Below, piece by piece: positions 16,348-24,891 of a DNA stretch of 64,000 nucleotides (the stretch's first letter is position 1; each line of letters begins with the position of its first letter). Location of the stretch: positions 37,246 through 101,245 of the forward strand of contig ADZZ01000093.1 in assembly GCA_000179315.1 (NCBI GenBank). The letters run 5' to 3'. Both the position numbers and the translations under genes were made by a program. Source of the DNA: a delta proteobacterium NaphS2 (GTDB lineage Bacteria; Desulfobacterota; DSM-4660; Desulfatiglandales; Desulfatiglandaceae). Below the pieces are notes generated by a model. It worked only from the letters and a program-made list of their open reading frames with translations. It did no database searches and was not told where the DNA came from.

Positions 16348-17061
16348 ATGGCAAAACGAAATAAACCCTATAAAAAGCATATCTACTGGTTGAACGCAAA
16401 CCAGGTATCGGCGCTCAAAAAAAATCTTGAAACGAGACATATCAAATTAAAATATGCCAAAGGCATTGTCTGCACGCCGATGGACAGAATCAATAAGATT
16501 GCGGTCGTTACACCTGATGTCTGGAGCGAGACCTGCCGCAGGCAAGGCAGCTGGTACCGCACATCGGACAAGAACGGACTTTATTTGGTCATCAGCTCAT
16601 TTGAACTGGCGGACTTTGAAACGGACAGGGCGGCGGTTATCACCCAATCCGATTTCATCCTTCCTGAACCGGCCCCCCTTAACGAAAAACAGCTTCTTTT
16701 TGAATCCCCGCAACTTCAGGAGAGGATGCCGCCCGAATGGGGGCAGGTGGAAGACACGGAAAAAAGAATTTATCTGAGATGGGCCAAAAGGCTGGGGTCT
16801 GCCGAGCGAGATTATGACCAACTCCACAAGACTCATACCGCCAATCACGCTAATTTTATAGAACCTGAGTTTTTCATTGAAACAATGGACGGCATTATTC
16901 CCTATTCCATCGACCGAAGCGCTCACCTGTGTTCCTGTTGTGTGGAGCTGTTCCAAGTTCTGGGGTCGCAATTCAAAAAGAAGCTGGTCGCCCCCTGCCC
17001 CGGAGCGGTCATTTTCGCCCGACTGAAGCCGGATCGATACCTTCTGGTGGAATCGGCTTGA
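16348..17061 (+). CDS. Hypothetical protein with a C-terminal Cys-rich motif
   Basis: A 237-residue protein I do not recognise. The N-terminus is basic (MAKRNKPYKKHIYWLN). The middle is soluble and mixed alpha/beta (VVTPDVWSETCRRQGSWYR). Near residue 194 is HLCSCCVELF, a Cys cluster that could bind metal or form disulfides. There is no signal peptide or membrane helix. GGGAG about 12 nt before ATG 16348 and an extended -10 promoter upstream indicate a real gene. It is divergent from the GAF/kinase pair and 127 bp before an EF-G gene. Confidence 0.7.
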   Translation: MAKRNKPYKKHIYWLNANQVSALKKNLETRHIKLKYAKGIVCTPMDRINKIAVVTPDVWSETCRRQGSWYRTSDKNGLYLVISSFELADFETDRAAVITQSDFILPEPAPLNEKQLLFESPQLQERMPPEWGQVEDTEKRIYLRWAKRLGSAERDYDQLHKTHTANHANFIEPEFFIETMDGIIPYSIDRSAHLCSCCVELFQVLGSQFKKKLVAPCPGAVIFARLKPDRYLLVESA

Positions 17062-17087
17062 GTTCATCTTTTAGGGGATCATATGTC

Positions 17088-17116
17088 TTGACACCCGTGG
17101 TTATATCCCTTAGATT
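17088..17116 (+). promoter_or_regulatory. Sigma-70-type promoter of the EF-G gene
   Basis: TTGACA (17088-17093) and TAGATT (17111-17116) are spaced by 17 bp. The -10 overlaps the left arm of the inverted repeat at 17102-17140. Confidence 0.6.
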
Positions 17117-17140
17117 TCCGCTCGTGTCGTAAGGGATATA
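17102..17140 (+). repeat. Inverted repeat in the EF-G gene leader
   Basis: TATATCCCTTA (17102-17112) and TAAGGGATATA (17130-17140) are perfect 11-bp inverted arms around a 17-nt spacer. The left arm overlaps the predicted -10 and the right arm falls in the leader, 48 bp before the start codon. It could be a repressor operator or an RNA hairpin. Confidence 0.75.
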
Positions 17141-17188
17141 TCTATGAGCCGATTCACTGGAAAATGCTGTTAAAGGATATGCATCGTT

Positions 17189-19225
17189 ATGCCGACGCCA
17201 AAAGTCAATAAACTGATCAAAACCCGGAATCTGGGTATTATCGCCCATATTGATGCGGGAAAGACCACTGTTACTGAGCGGGTCCTTTTCTATTCGGGTC
17301 GTGTTCACAAAATGGGTGAAGTCCATAATGGCGAAGCGACCATGGACTGGATGGTTGAGGAAAAGGAACGGGGGATTACCATTACCTCGGCCGTGACATC
17401 CTGCGATTGGTCAGGACACGCCATCAACATCATCGATACGCCGGGACATGTGGATTTTACGATCGAGGTGGAACGTTCCCTGCGTGTGCTGGATGGTGCC
17501 ATCGGCGTCTTTTGTGCGGTGGGCGGCGTTGAGCCGCAATCCGAAACGGTCTGGCATCAGGCGGATCGATACCGTGTGCCCAAAATCGCGTTTGTCAACA
17601 AGTTGGACCGCATTGGGGCTGATTTTTTCAGAGTTGTTGAAATGATGAAAGAACGGCTTGGAGCGGTCCCGTTGATTCTGCAAATTCCCTGGGGGGCTGA
17701 GGATCAATTCCGGGGTGTCATCGATCTCATCAGGATGGAGGCCGTTTTTTGGGAAGATGAAACCCTTGGGGCGAAATTCACCTCCATTCCCATCCCCGAA
17801 GAAATGCTGGAATCGGCAAGCAAATACCGGGAATTGCTTTTGGAAACCCTGGCAGACAACGATGACGGGATCATGGAAAAATATCTTTCGGAACAAGCGA
17901 TCCCGGTTCAGGAGCTGAAAGAAGCCGTTCGAAAAGCTGTCGTAAGAATGGCCCTGGTTCCGGTTTTCTGCGGTTCCGCGCTCAAAAACAAAGGAATTCA
18001 GCCTCTTTTGGACGGAATTGTGGACTATCTGCCGTCACCCCTGGATGTTCCGCCCATCGCGGGCATCCATCCGGTTACCGGCGAGAAAGGGACCCGTCCG
18101 CCGAAGCCGAAGGGTCCTCTCGCCGCCTTGGCATTTAAGGTAATGATGGATCAGGGGAGAAAAATGACCTACCTTCGCATCTACTCCGGAACCTTGAAAG
18201 CGGGGGAGATCGTTTTTAATCCTGGAAAAAACATCAAGGAGAAACCCGCACGGCTTTTGAAAATGCATTCCAACAAACGGGAGCGCATCGATGAAGTGTC
18301 GGCCGGAGATATTGTGGCGGCCATGGGCCTCAAAATTACCACCACCGGCGATACGCTCTGCACGGAAGACGACCCGATCCTCCTTGAAAGAATTCAGGTT
18401 AACGAACCGGTAATCAGTGTGGCGGTGGAACCCAAAAAGGTGCAGGACAATGACAGGCTGCTGGACGCATTGAACAAACTGGCCGACGAAGATCCCACCT
18501 TTAGAACGAAAATTGATGAAGAAACGGGCCAGACTCTCATCTCGGGGATGGGAGAGTTGCATCTGGAAATCCTGACCGAAAGGCTCAAGCGGGAGTTCTC
18601 CGTGGAAATAAACCAGGGGAAACCCCAGGTGGTTTATCGGGAAACCATCACCGTGCCATCCGTTCATGAGGAAATATTCCAAAAAGAGCTGAGCGGCCAA
18701 CAGCATTTTGCAGGGGTGGAGATTGAAATATCTCCCCTTAAGAGAGGGACCGGAAACGGGTTTGTCAACCGGTGCAAAACCGAAGGGCTCACCGAAGAAT
18801 TTCTTTCCGCGGTTGATCAGGGCATCAATGAAGCTGAAGGGGGCGGCTCCGTAATGGGATACCCGGTCATTGACGTACAGACAACGCTATTGAGTATTCA
18901 GGCAAAAGAGATTTCCAATGCCATGGCTTTCAGGGTTGCCGCCAATATGGCCTTCAAGCAGGCCTTTTTGAAAGCGGAACCCGTCCTACTTGAGCCCATT
19001 ATGAAAACGGAAGTGTTGGTTCCGGAAGCGTTTTTAGGAGATGTGATCGGCGACTTGAATGCCCGCCAGGGAAAAATTGCCCAGATTGTGGCAAAGGGAT
19101 CGAACCAGGTGCTGACGGCCAATGTTCCGCTGTCAAAAATGTTTGGCTACTCCACGGCACTCAGGTCCGCCAGCCAGGGAAGAGGGACTTTTTCCATGCA
19201 GTTCAGTCACTACGACCAGGCGTAA
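17189..19225 (+). CDS. fusA: Elongation factor G
   Basis: A 678-residue translational GTPase that moves tRNA and mRNA through the ribosome or helps recycle it. G motifs are AHIDAGKTT (G1), RGITIT (G2), DTPGHVDF (G3), NKLD (G4) and CGSALKNKG (G5). The C-terminal EF-G IV/V region is complete. It is not beside rpsL, rpsG or tuf, so it may be a second EF-G paralogue rather than the main fusA. It starts at ATG 17189 after AAAGGAT. It is transcribed alone from the promoter above and ends 8 bp before the convergent gspB gene. Confidence 0.93.
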   Translation: MPTPKVNKLIKTRNLGIIAHIDAGKTTVTERVLFYSGRVHKMGEVHNGEATMDWMVEEKERGITITSAVTSCDWSGHAINIIDTPGHVDFTIEVERSLRVLDGAIGVFCAVGGVEPQSETVWHQADRYRVPKIAFVNKLDRIGADFFRVVEMMKERLGAVPLILQIPWGAEDQFRGVIDLIRMEAVFWEDETLGAKFTSIPIPEEMLESASKYRELLLETLADNDDGIMEKYLSEQAIPVQELKEAVRKAVVRMALVPVFCGSALKNKGIQPLLDGIVDYLPSPLDVPPIAGIHPVTGEKGTRPPKPKGPLAALAFKVMMDQGRKMTYLRIYSGTLKAGEIVFNPGKNIKEKPARLLKMHSNKRERIDEVSAGDIVAAMGLKITTTGDTLCTEDDPILLERIQVNEPVISVAVEPKKVQDNDRLLDALNKLADEDPTFRTKIDEETGQTLISGMGELHLEILTERLKREFSVEINQGKPQVVYRETITVPSVHEEIFQKELSGQQHFAGVEIEISPLKRGTGNGFVNRCKTEGLTEEFLSAVDQGINEAEGGGSVMGYPVIDVQTTLLSIQAKEISNAMAFRVAANMAFKQAFLKAEPVLLEPIMKTEVLVPEAFLGDVIGDLNARQGKIAQIVAKGSNQVLTANVPLSKMFGYSTALRSASQGRGTFSMQFSHYDQA

Positions 19226-19233
19226 GATTCCTT

Positions 19234-20073
19234 TTATTTTCTGCTGACCCCAAGAAACGCTTTCCCCTTGCCGTAATCGATAACAACCCCGTCGGACGTA
19301 ATTTCCGCTACTTTGAAACCGGTCTCCCCAATAACGTCCCCTTCCCTGTAGCCTTTCATATTAATAAAAACGCGACGTTCCGGCGGGTTGGGTGAATACA
19401 TGTGCACATTGATCTCCATGGGCCCCGACACCGACTGGATCTCTTCAGGGAGGTCTTTAAACAAAGGCAGCGCCGCTTTTGGCTCGGGTTTTGGAACAAT
19501 TTTGGTGGAGACGTTCGGATGCGTTTCCGCCTTTCTTGAGGCATCGGGTTTTGAAACGATTTCCAAAGGCGATTCATGATCCGCAATCGCTTCTTCCGGT
19601 CTCAGGTCGGCGGTAAACACTTTCTCGGATAATTTTCTGGGGGATTCACTGCCGGCACCGGGCGTCCGGGGGGATTCCTTTTGCAGAGCAGGTTTAGAAA
19701 CTTTTTTCCCTATTTCGGACGGTTTTTTTGGAGAGACGGGTGCAGGGGGTGGCAGCGCTGTATTTTTCATTTCTTTTATCGAGGTTGTCGAAGGCACGAC
19801 CGTCCCTTCGGACAGTGACTTTCTTTCGGATTTCGACGTCATCTGAACGGTCGCGGGTATTTTTTCCCTGAAACCACCCTTTGACGATGCTTTCGGCCAG
19901 TAAAGGGCCGCCACAGCCACACAGGCGCAAAGAAAAACACCCCCAAACCAGATCCACGGGCGATAATTGCGTCGGATTACACGTTCTTCCTGATAAATGG
20001 CACTCAAATCGGGGGCGCTTTCCAGTTTTCGCTCCCGATCAGCGCGTTTCAGGGCGTCCAGAATCATTGACAT
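19234..20073 (-). CDS. gspB: Type II secretion protein B-like (GspB/ExeB)
   Basis: This 279-residue protein starts MSMILDALKRADRER, the conserved cytoplasmic N-terminus of GspB. A single transmembrane helix (about 45-62) is followed by a long Pro/Lys/Ser-rich periplasmic linker and a C-terminal T2SSB domain of about 60 residues (RRVFINMKGYREGDVIGETG). With GspA it is thought to help install the secretin through the peptidoglycan. ATG 20073 is preferred because GGGGGG precedes it and it fits the family start; an upstream ATG at 20088 overlaps the gspA stop. Its main T2SS operon lies about 29 kb away. Confidence 0.88.
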   Translation of the reverse strand: MSMILDALKRADRERKLESAPDLSAIYQEERVIRRNYRPWIWFGGVFLCACVAVAALYWPKASSKGGFREKIPATVQMTSKSERKSLSEGTVVPSTTSIKEMKNTALPPPAPVSPKKPSEIGKKVSKPALQKESPRTPGAGSESPRKLSEKVFTADLRPEEAIADHESPLEIVSKPDASRKAETHPNVSTKIVPKPEPKAALPLFKDLPEEIQSVSGPMEINVHMYSPNPPERRVFINMKGYREGDVIGETGFKVAEITSDGVVIDYGKGKAFLGVSRK

Positions 20074-20087
20074 GCGGATTCCCCCCA

Positions 20088-21731
20088 TCAGCGATTCAGC
20101 GCCGAAGAAGATGTTCCATGCTCCGGTTTCGTCAACTGAATCAGGGTCTGTTCTCCCACAATGCCGTCCGGTAAAACGGCGCAGGAGCGTTGAAAGTTCA
20201 TGACCCGCGATTCCAGGATATCATCAAAAACATTGCTTTCGGCTGTGTCCGATACCGATGGATCATTCCCACCCTCGACGCGGTTCAATTGCGCTTTCAG
20301 CCAGCGCACATCAGGACCGGAGTCCCCTTTTTTGAGGATGGCGGATTTGATGGGCGGCGGTTTCCAAATCAAAGTGAAATCGCCGAACCAAAAAGGATCC
20401 AATTCTTTTTTGGGCAGTGTCAAACGGCTCTCCCCGAAACAAAGGATCACCTCCCGGTCTTTGATCTCCACGGCGGTTGCATAATGCCTGTGCCCCCGGT
20501 CATCGATCAGTTCCAGTAAGGCCGGCCGATTCAGGTGCTTGAGGCTGGTCCAGTTTCCCCTGCCGCTGTAGCAGCGATAGCCGACGCTGGGTGCCCATTC
20601 ACACACACTCTTTCCCGACTCGGCCGGATAGTCCAACCCCCAATACCTTAAAAGGGAACGAAAAGCGTCCTGTATTCGGGTGCCGGTTGTCTCTCCATAA
20701 AACAGCTCGTCAAGGGTTTGGGGGCTTTTTTCAACAGTTCCTCCTGCAGCCCGATCAGCAGGCTTTTGGGCGGTTTCTCCTGTGTTCCGTTGCCATTTCG
20801 TCCACCATTGGGGGGATTCGGGATGTTGAACGTAAAACCATCCGGCCCCCAAGACCACCAGCAACAGCAATGCCAGCAACCATCCAGTGAGACCGGGACT
20901 TCCCATCCGGACTTTATTCCCCATGACTTCATCAGCCGCCCGTCGGACCAGCGTCTTGTTGACAACGGTGTTTTTTCCGCCGTAGGCGCCCAACAGCGCC
21001 CGATCACAGATCGTGTTGATCAGGCGCGGGATCCCGCCGGACAACCGGTGGATGAGGCGGAGAGTCCCTCGCGCAAAAAGAGGACGTTTGCACCCTGCCA
21101 CCTCAAGGCGGTGTTCAATGTAGGCGGCGGTTTCGTCTTGGCTGAGCGGCGTCAAATGGTAGCGGGCTGTAATCCGCTGTCCCAGTTGGCGCAGTTCCGG
21201 TTTGGCCATCATGCTCTTCAATTCCGGCTGGCCGATGAGAAGGATCTGCAGCAGTTTCTGGGTGTTGGTTTCCAGATTGGTCAACAGTCGCACCTGTTCC
21301 AATACATCGATGCTGAGGTTCTGCGCTTCATCGATAATCAGCACGGTCCTTTGCCCTTTGGCATGGAGCGCCAGCAAATGACGGTTCAGGCAATCAATGA
21401 GTATTTTTAGGCTGTTAGCCGGCGTCGGGTAGGAGACTTTTAATTCATCACAGATAGACGCCACCAACTCCAGGGAGCTCTGTTTAGGGTTCAACACCAA
21501 TGCAACTTCAACCCCTTCGGGGACCTGTTCCAGCAGGCTGCGGCAAAGGGTTGTCTTGCCCGTTCCCACTTCGCCCGTGAGAAGCACGAAGCCCCCCTTG
21601 TCTCCCATTCCAAACAACAGATGCGCCAAAGCCTCCCGATGACGTTGGCTCATGAATAGGAACCGGGGATCCGGGGTCAGGGAGAAAGGATTTTCAGTGA
21701 GCCCGAAATATGAAAGATACATGGTTTTCAA
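20088..21731 (-). CDS. gspA: Type II secretion ATPase GspA/ExeA
   Basis: A 547-residue AAA+ ATPase with Walker A GEVGTGKTT near residue 53 and Walker B VLIIDEAQN. A transmembrane helix (about 287-305) is followed by a periplasmic C39-peptidase-like domain (about 345-465) and a C-terminal peptidoglycan-binding domain (GPDVRWLKAQLN to GIVGEQTLIQL). This matches ExeA, which with GspB uses ATP to assemble the secretin across the cell wall. The stop codon overlaps a possible upstream gspB start, so the two are coupled. The promoter was not found in the 30 bp before the upstream gene. Confidence 0.9.
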   Translation of the reverse strand: MKTMYLSYFGLTENPFSLTPDPRFLFMSQRHREALAHLLFGMGDKGGFVLLTGEVGTGKTTLCRSLLEQVPEGVEVALVLNPKQSSLELVASICDELKVSYPTPANSLKILIDCLNRHLLALHAKGQRTVLIIDEAQNLSIDVLEQVRLLTNLETNTQKLLQILLIGQPELKSMMAKPELRQLGQRITARYHLTPLSQDETAAYIEHRLEVAGCKRPLFARGTLRLIHRLSGGIPRLINTICDRALLGAYGGKNTVVNKTLVRRAADEVMGNKVRMGSPGLTGWLLALLLLVVLGAGWFYVQHPESPQWWTKWQRNTGETAQKPADRAAGGTVEKSPQTLDELFYGETTGTRIQDAFRSLLRYWGLDYPAESGKSVCEWAPSVGYRCYSGRGNWTSLKHLNRPALLELIDDRGHRHYATAVEIKDREVILCFGESRLTLPKKELDPFWFGDFTLIWKPPPIKSAILKKGDSGPDVRWLKAQLNRVEGGNDPSVSDTAESNVFDDILESRVMNFQRSCAVLPDGIVGEQTLIQLTKPEHGTSSSALNR

Positions 21732-21761
21732 AAAGGTGACAATACGGTTGATCGATAGCGA

Positions 21762-22556
21762 TTATTCAGTGCCGGGTGCTTCAAAGACCGGCGGCCGTTT
21801 TTCCAGAAACGCCGTCAGACCTTCCAAACCGTTTGGCCGGCCTGCCACGGAAGACAAATGATGTCGCTCATTTTCCAAATGGGTTTCGAAACTGGTGTTA
21901 AAAGCGTCGGTCATCAGTTGTTTGGAAGCGGCAAATGAATCGAGAGACCTTTTCTTCAGCATACAAATGAGATCATATGCTTTGTTGACGGCCTCCCCAT
22001 CATCCACCAGCTCGGTTATAAGACCCCATTCAAGGGCTTTTTTCGCTTTAATGGGTGCATCAAATGCAGCGATTTCAAGGGCCCTGGCTGTTCCCAGCAA
22101 TCGCGGAAGCATAAACGAACCCCCGCCGTCCATGCTGAGACCGTTGGAGGTGTAGCCCTGTTTCAGGATGGCAGAGGCCGACATGACTCTGAAATCACAC
22201 GAAAGCGCCATGGAAAAACCGCCGCCGGCAGCCAGACCGTTAACGGCTGCGATGACCGGCTTGGGCATTCGCCGGATCTCCAGAATCGCCTGGTGAAACT
22301 GTGCGGCCAGTTGATGAAAGGCCTTTGAAAGATTGTCCCTGTAATCAAAGATCCAACGTAAATCTCCACCGGCGCAGAAGGCTTTTCCTCTTCCCGATAT
22401 GACCACCCCGGCAATGCTTGGATCCAGGGACAGCGCAGTCAATGTTTCGGCAAGCCGTGTCACCATGTTGAGATCAAAAGCATTAAATGCCTCCACGCGA
22501 TTCAGGTAAACAATTGCAACGCCGTTTTTTACTTCAACATAAATCGGATCCGCCAT
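21762..22556 (-). CDS. Enoyl-CoA hydratase/isomerase family protein
   Basis: A 264-residue crotonase-fold enzyme. The oxyanion-hole segments GRGKAFCAGGD and NGLAAGGGFSMAL are intact. The active-site loop reads NGLSMDGGGSFMLPRLLG, with Asp where hydratases often carry Gly or Glu; the Gln-Pro-Glu hydratase motif is missing. This is closer to PaaG-like isomerases than to a true hydratase. It acts on a CoA thioester in the cytoplasm; the substrate is unknown. GGGAGG precedes ATG 22556. It is divergent from moaA and shares the regulatory region with the FNR-like boxes. Confidence 0.88.
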   Translation of the reverse strand: MADPIYVEVKNGVAIVYLNRVEAFNAFDLNMVTRLAETLTALSLDPSIAGVVISGRGKAFCAGGDLRWIFDYRDNLSKAFHQLAAQFHQAILEIRRMPKPVIAAVNGLAAGGGFSMALSCDFRVMSASAILKQGYTSNGLSMDGGGSFMLPRLLGTARALEIAAFDAPIKAKKALEWGLITELVDDGEAVNKAYDLICMLKKRSLDSFAASKQLMTDAFNTSFETHLENERHHLSSVAGRPNGLEGLTAFLEKRPPVFEAPGTE

Positions 22557-22623
22557 GATGGACCTCCCAACATTTTCTAAATCTTAAAAGCGCAACGCGC
22601 CAAAACCAATATCTCCGTTTTCT

Positions 22624-22665
22624 TTGACAGACATCAAGTTCGTAATTATGATTGACTTAGGTCAC
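22624..22665 (+). promoter_or_regulatory. Two FNR/CRP-type dyad boxes upstream of moaA
   Basis: Box 1, TTGAC-AGAC-ATCAA (22624-22637), matches the FNR half-site pattern at 9 of 10 positions. Box 2, TTGAC-TTAG-GTCAC (22652-22665), is a perfect TGAC/GTCA dyad and overlaps the -35 hexamer. Their centres are 28 bp apart. They could bind an FNR, HcpR or other CRP-family regulator. Confidence 0.5.
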
Positions 22666-22680
22666 CTATTTCGATATGAA
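22652..22680 (+). promoter_or_regulatory. Sigma-70-type promoter of moaA
   Basis: TTGACT (22652-22657) and TATGAA (22675-22680) are separated by exactly 17 bp. The start codon lies 69 bp downstream. Confidence 0.6.
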
Positions 22681-22748
22681 CAACGGCGCTTATACGAAAA
22701 TTTAACCTGACAATCAGCGGAACATATCCTAAACAAGAAACGATTTCA

Positions 22749-23750
22749 ATGGAAACCAAACATCACTGCTTAATTGACCATTATCAAAGACATCTCAACT
22801 ATCTCCGCATTTCCATCACGGATCGCTGCAACCTTCGATGCCAATACTGTATGCCACCCGAAGGTCGTGAAAAACTGCGACACGAAGACATCTTGAGTTA
22901 TGAAGAAATTCTTCGACTGGCGCGTGTCGCCATCCGTCTGGGTGTGGATAAAATCCGGCTCACCGGGGGAGAGCCCCTTGTAAGAAAGGATTTTCCCCTT
23001 TTGCTGCCGGAACTGATGTCCATACCCGGGCTTAAAGATGTGTCTATCACCACCAATGGCATTTACTTGAAGGAACATCTGGAAAGCATTCTTTCGGCCG
23101 GTGTCACACGCCTCAATATCAGTCTTGACAGTCTCAGGAGAGACCGTTATCAACAGATTACCGGCTTTGACGGTTTTGACCGTGTCCATGAAGCCATTGG
23201 TTTGGCGCACAGAATGGGTTTCCACCCCATTAAAATCAATATGGTGGTTTTAGACGGCATCAATGATGATGAAGTGCTCGATTTTGCGCGACTTTCGGTG
23301 CGCTACCCGTTTCACGTGAGGTTCATCGAATATATGCCCAGCGGACTGCTTATAAATAACAAGCCTTTGCGGCATGTATCCAATACCGTCATTCGCGAAA
23401 GGCTTGAGGCTGTAGAGCCGCTGATTCAGATCCCCAGGGAAGCCATTGACGGCCCCACGGTGCGTTATCGTTTTAAGGATGCGCCAGGGGAAATCGGTTT
23501 TATCAGTCCGCTGACCCATCATTTCTGTCAGATCTGTAACCGCCTGAGGATCACCGCCAATGGACATTTGAGGCCCTGTCTTCTTTCCGATGAGGAACTG
23601 GATTTAAAAGGCCCCATGCGGTCGGGCGCCACGAACCGCGATCTGGAAAAGATTTTTTTGGAAGCGGCGGATCGTAAACCCCGCTCTCACTGTTTGGACA
23701 CCCGGGATGATACATCCCTTTCGGGGCAAATGTCAGCCATCGGAGGATGA
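22749..23750 (+). CDS. moaA: GTP 3',8-cyclase MoaA
   Basis: A 333-residue radical SAM enzyme of molybdopterin synthesis that, with MoaC, turns GTP into cyclic pyranopterin monophosphate. The first [4Fe-4S] motif is Cys27-x3-Cys31-x2-Cys34 (DRCNLRCQYC). The second cluster is HHFCQICNRLR followed by HLRPCL. The C-terminus is QMSAIGG; the terminal Gly-Gly tail needed to activate the enzyme is present. In the window it stands alone, with its own promoter and FNR-like boxes. Molybdoenzymes of anaerobic respiration are the likely beneficiaries. Confidence 0.96.
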   Translation: METKHHCLIDHYQRHLNYLRISITDRCNLRCQYCMPPEGREKLRHEDILSYEEILRLARVAIRLGVDKIRLTGGEPLVRKDFPLLLPELMSIPGLKDVSITTNGIYLKEHLESILSAGVTRLNISLDSLRRDRYQQITGFDGFDRVHEAIGLAHRMGFHPIKINMVVLDGINDDEVLDFARLSVRYPFHVRFIEYMPSGLLINNKPLRHVSNTVIRERLEAVEPLIQIPREAIDGPTVRYRFKDAPGEIGFISPLTHHFCQICNRLRITANGHLRPCLLSDEELDLKGPMRSGATNRDLEKIFLEAADRKPRSHCLDTRDDTSLSGQMSAIGG

Positions 23751-23796
23751 TGCGATTGCGAATCGCGGAATTTGAAAAGCGATCCTTCGACGAAAG

Positions 23797-24633
23797 TCAG
23801 GAAAGCAGTTGTTGGGCATTCAATCCCATGATGGGGTCCATTTGATCAGTGGAAAGACCTGCTTCACCCATCTCCTTGAAATAACGCTGCGGTTTTAACA
23901 GCGGAAAATCGCTGCCGAAAAGTATTTTGTCAAAACCCACCGCTTCCCCTGCAACCCGGTACATTTCCGGTTGGTACAAAAAGGGTGAAGCGGCCGTATC
24001 GAACCAGACATTTTGGAGCACCCCTTTAACCTCTTTTTTCATCAAGGCGTAAAAAAGAAGCCCGCCGCCCCAATGTGCCAAAATAATGCGGTTTTGAGGA
24101 TAGGCTTTTACGAAATCATAAATCTGAAGAAGGGTGTTGGGTGTTTTGCCGGGGTATTGATGCCCCACCGGTTCGTTGGTATGAAGCATAAATAAGGCGT
24201 TTCTTTCCCGGCACAGGGCCATGACCGGCGCCAGGTTCAGAACCACTTGAGCGGTGATGCCGCCACTGTAAACGGCCAGCTCTCCCACACCGCTAAGACC
24301 CTCACCAAGGCACCGCTTGGCTTCCAAGGCTCCCTTTGGCGAAAACGGCGAAAAACAGGCCAGTCCCACCAGCCGATCGGGGTACCGGTTGACGGCCTCC
24401 ACCACATAATCGTTATTCAATTTGAAATATTCCGCGTTTTCCCAGGGGAAACCGAACACAATGGATTTTTGAACACCTGCGTCATCCATGGCCGCTATCA
24501 GTTCCCGGGCGCCCGCGAGTTTTGCCTTTGGCGCGCTGTAGAGGCTTTGAAATGCCTCCTCCCCTTTGAAAAAACCATTTCGATTCTCCCTGATAGACGG
24601 GGGGAAAATGTGGGTATGGGCATCAATAATCAT
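23797..24633 (-). CDS. Amidohydrolase family protein
   Basis: A 278-residue metal-dependent hydrolase or decarboxylase of the amidohydrolase_2 type. Metal-ligand motifs are DAHTHIFPP at the N-terminus, LHTNEPVGH, LAHWGGG and FGSDFPL. The start ATG 24633 has AAGGTG 6 nt upstream. The same frame is open further upstream into a thioredoxin-like remnant (see 24634-24809), so a longer product is possible but not expected. Substrate unknown. Confidence 0.85.
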   Translation of the reverse strand: MIIDAHTHIFPPSIRENRNGFFKGEEAFQSLYSAPKAKLAGARELIAAMDDAGVQKSIVFGFPWENAEYFKLNNDYVVEAVNRYPDRLVGLACFSPFSPKGALEAKRCLGEGLSGVGELAVYSGGITAQVVLNLAPVMALCRERNALFMLHTNEPVGHQYPGKTPNTLLQIYDFVKAYPQNRIILAHWGGGLLFYALMKKEVKGVLQNVWFDTAASPFLYQPEMYRVAGEAVGFDKILFGSDFPLLKPQRYFKEMGEAGLSTDQMDPIMGLNAQQLLS

Positions 24634-24809
24634 TTTGAGCACCTTAAAAAGAGATTTTTCGAGGGCTTTCGGTGAAAAGCCCACGATTTTATCCGCCATA
24701 TGACCGTTTCGATCAATTAAAAACATGGTCGGCGAGGAGACCTGCCCATTAATAGCAAAATCAAGAAGAAAGTCAATGCCCCTGAAATAAGTCTAAGGCT
24801 AAGCTGCAT
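24634..24809 (-). pseudogene. Remnant of a secreted thioredoxin-like (TlpA/redoxin) gene
   Basis: GGGAGG with 7-nt spacing precedes ATG 24809, which begins a signal-peptide-like run (MQLSLRLISGALTFFLILLL) ending 30 codons later. In a shifted frame the same region encodes SPTMFLIDRNGHMADKIVGF followed by SPKALEKSLFKVLK, which resembles the C-terminal strand-helix part of TlpA/redoxin proteins. The catalytic CxxC core is absent. It looks like a redoxin gene that lost its centre and changed frame. Its last codons run in frame into the amidohydrolase start. Confidence 0.55.
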
Positions 24810-24891
24810 TCAGAAACCTCCCTAAATGAGATCTATATGTCTTTTTTTTAAAGACGCCGAAACCGAAAAGTTTCATGTGAGGCTCAAAGGG

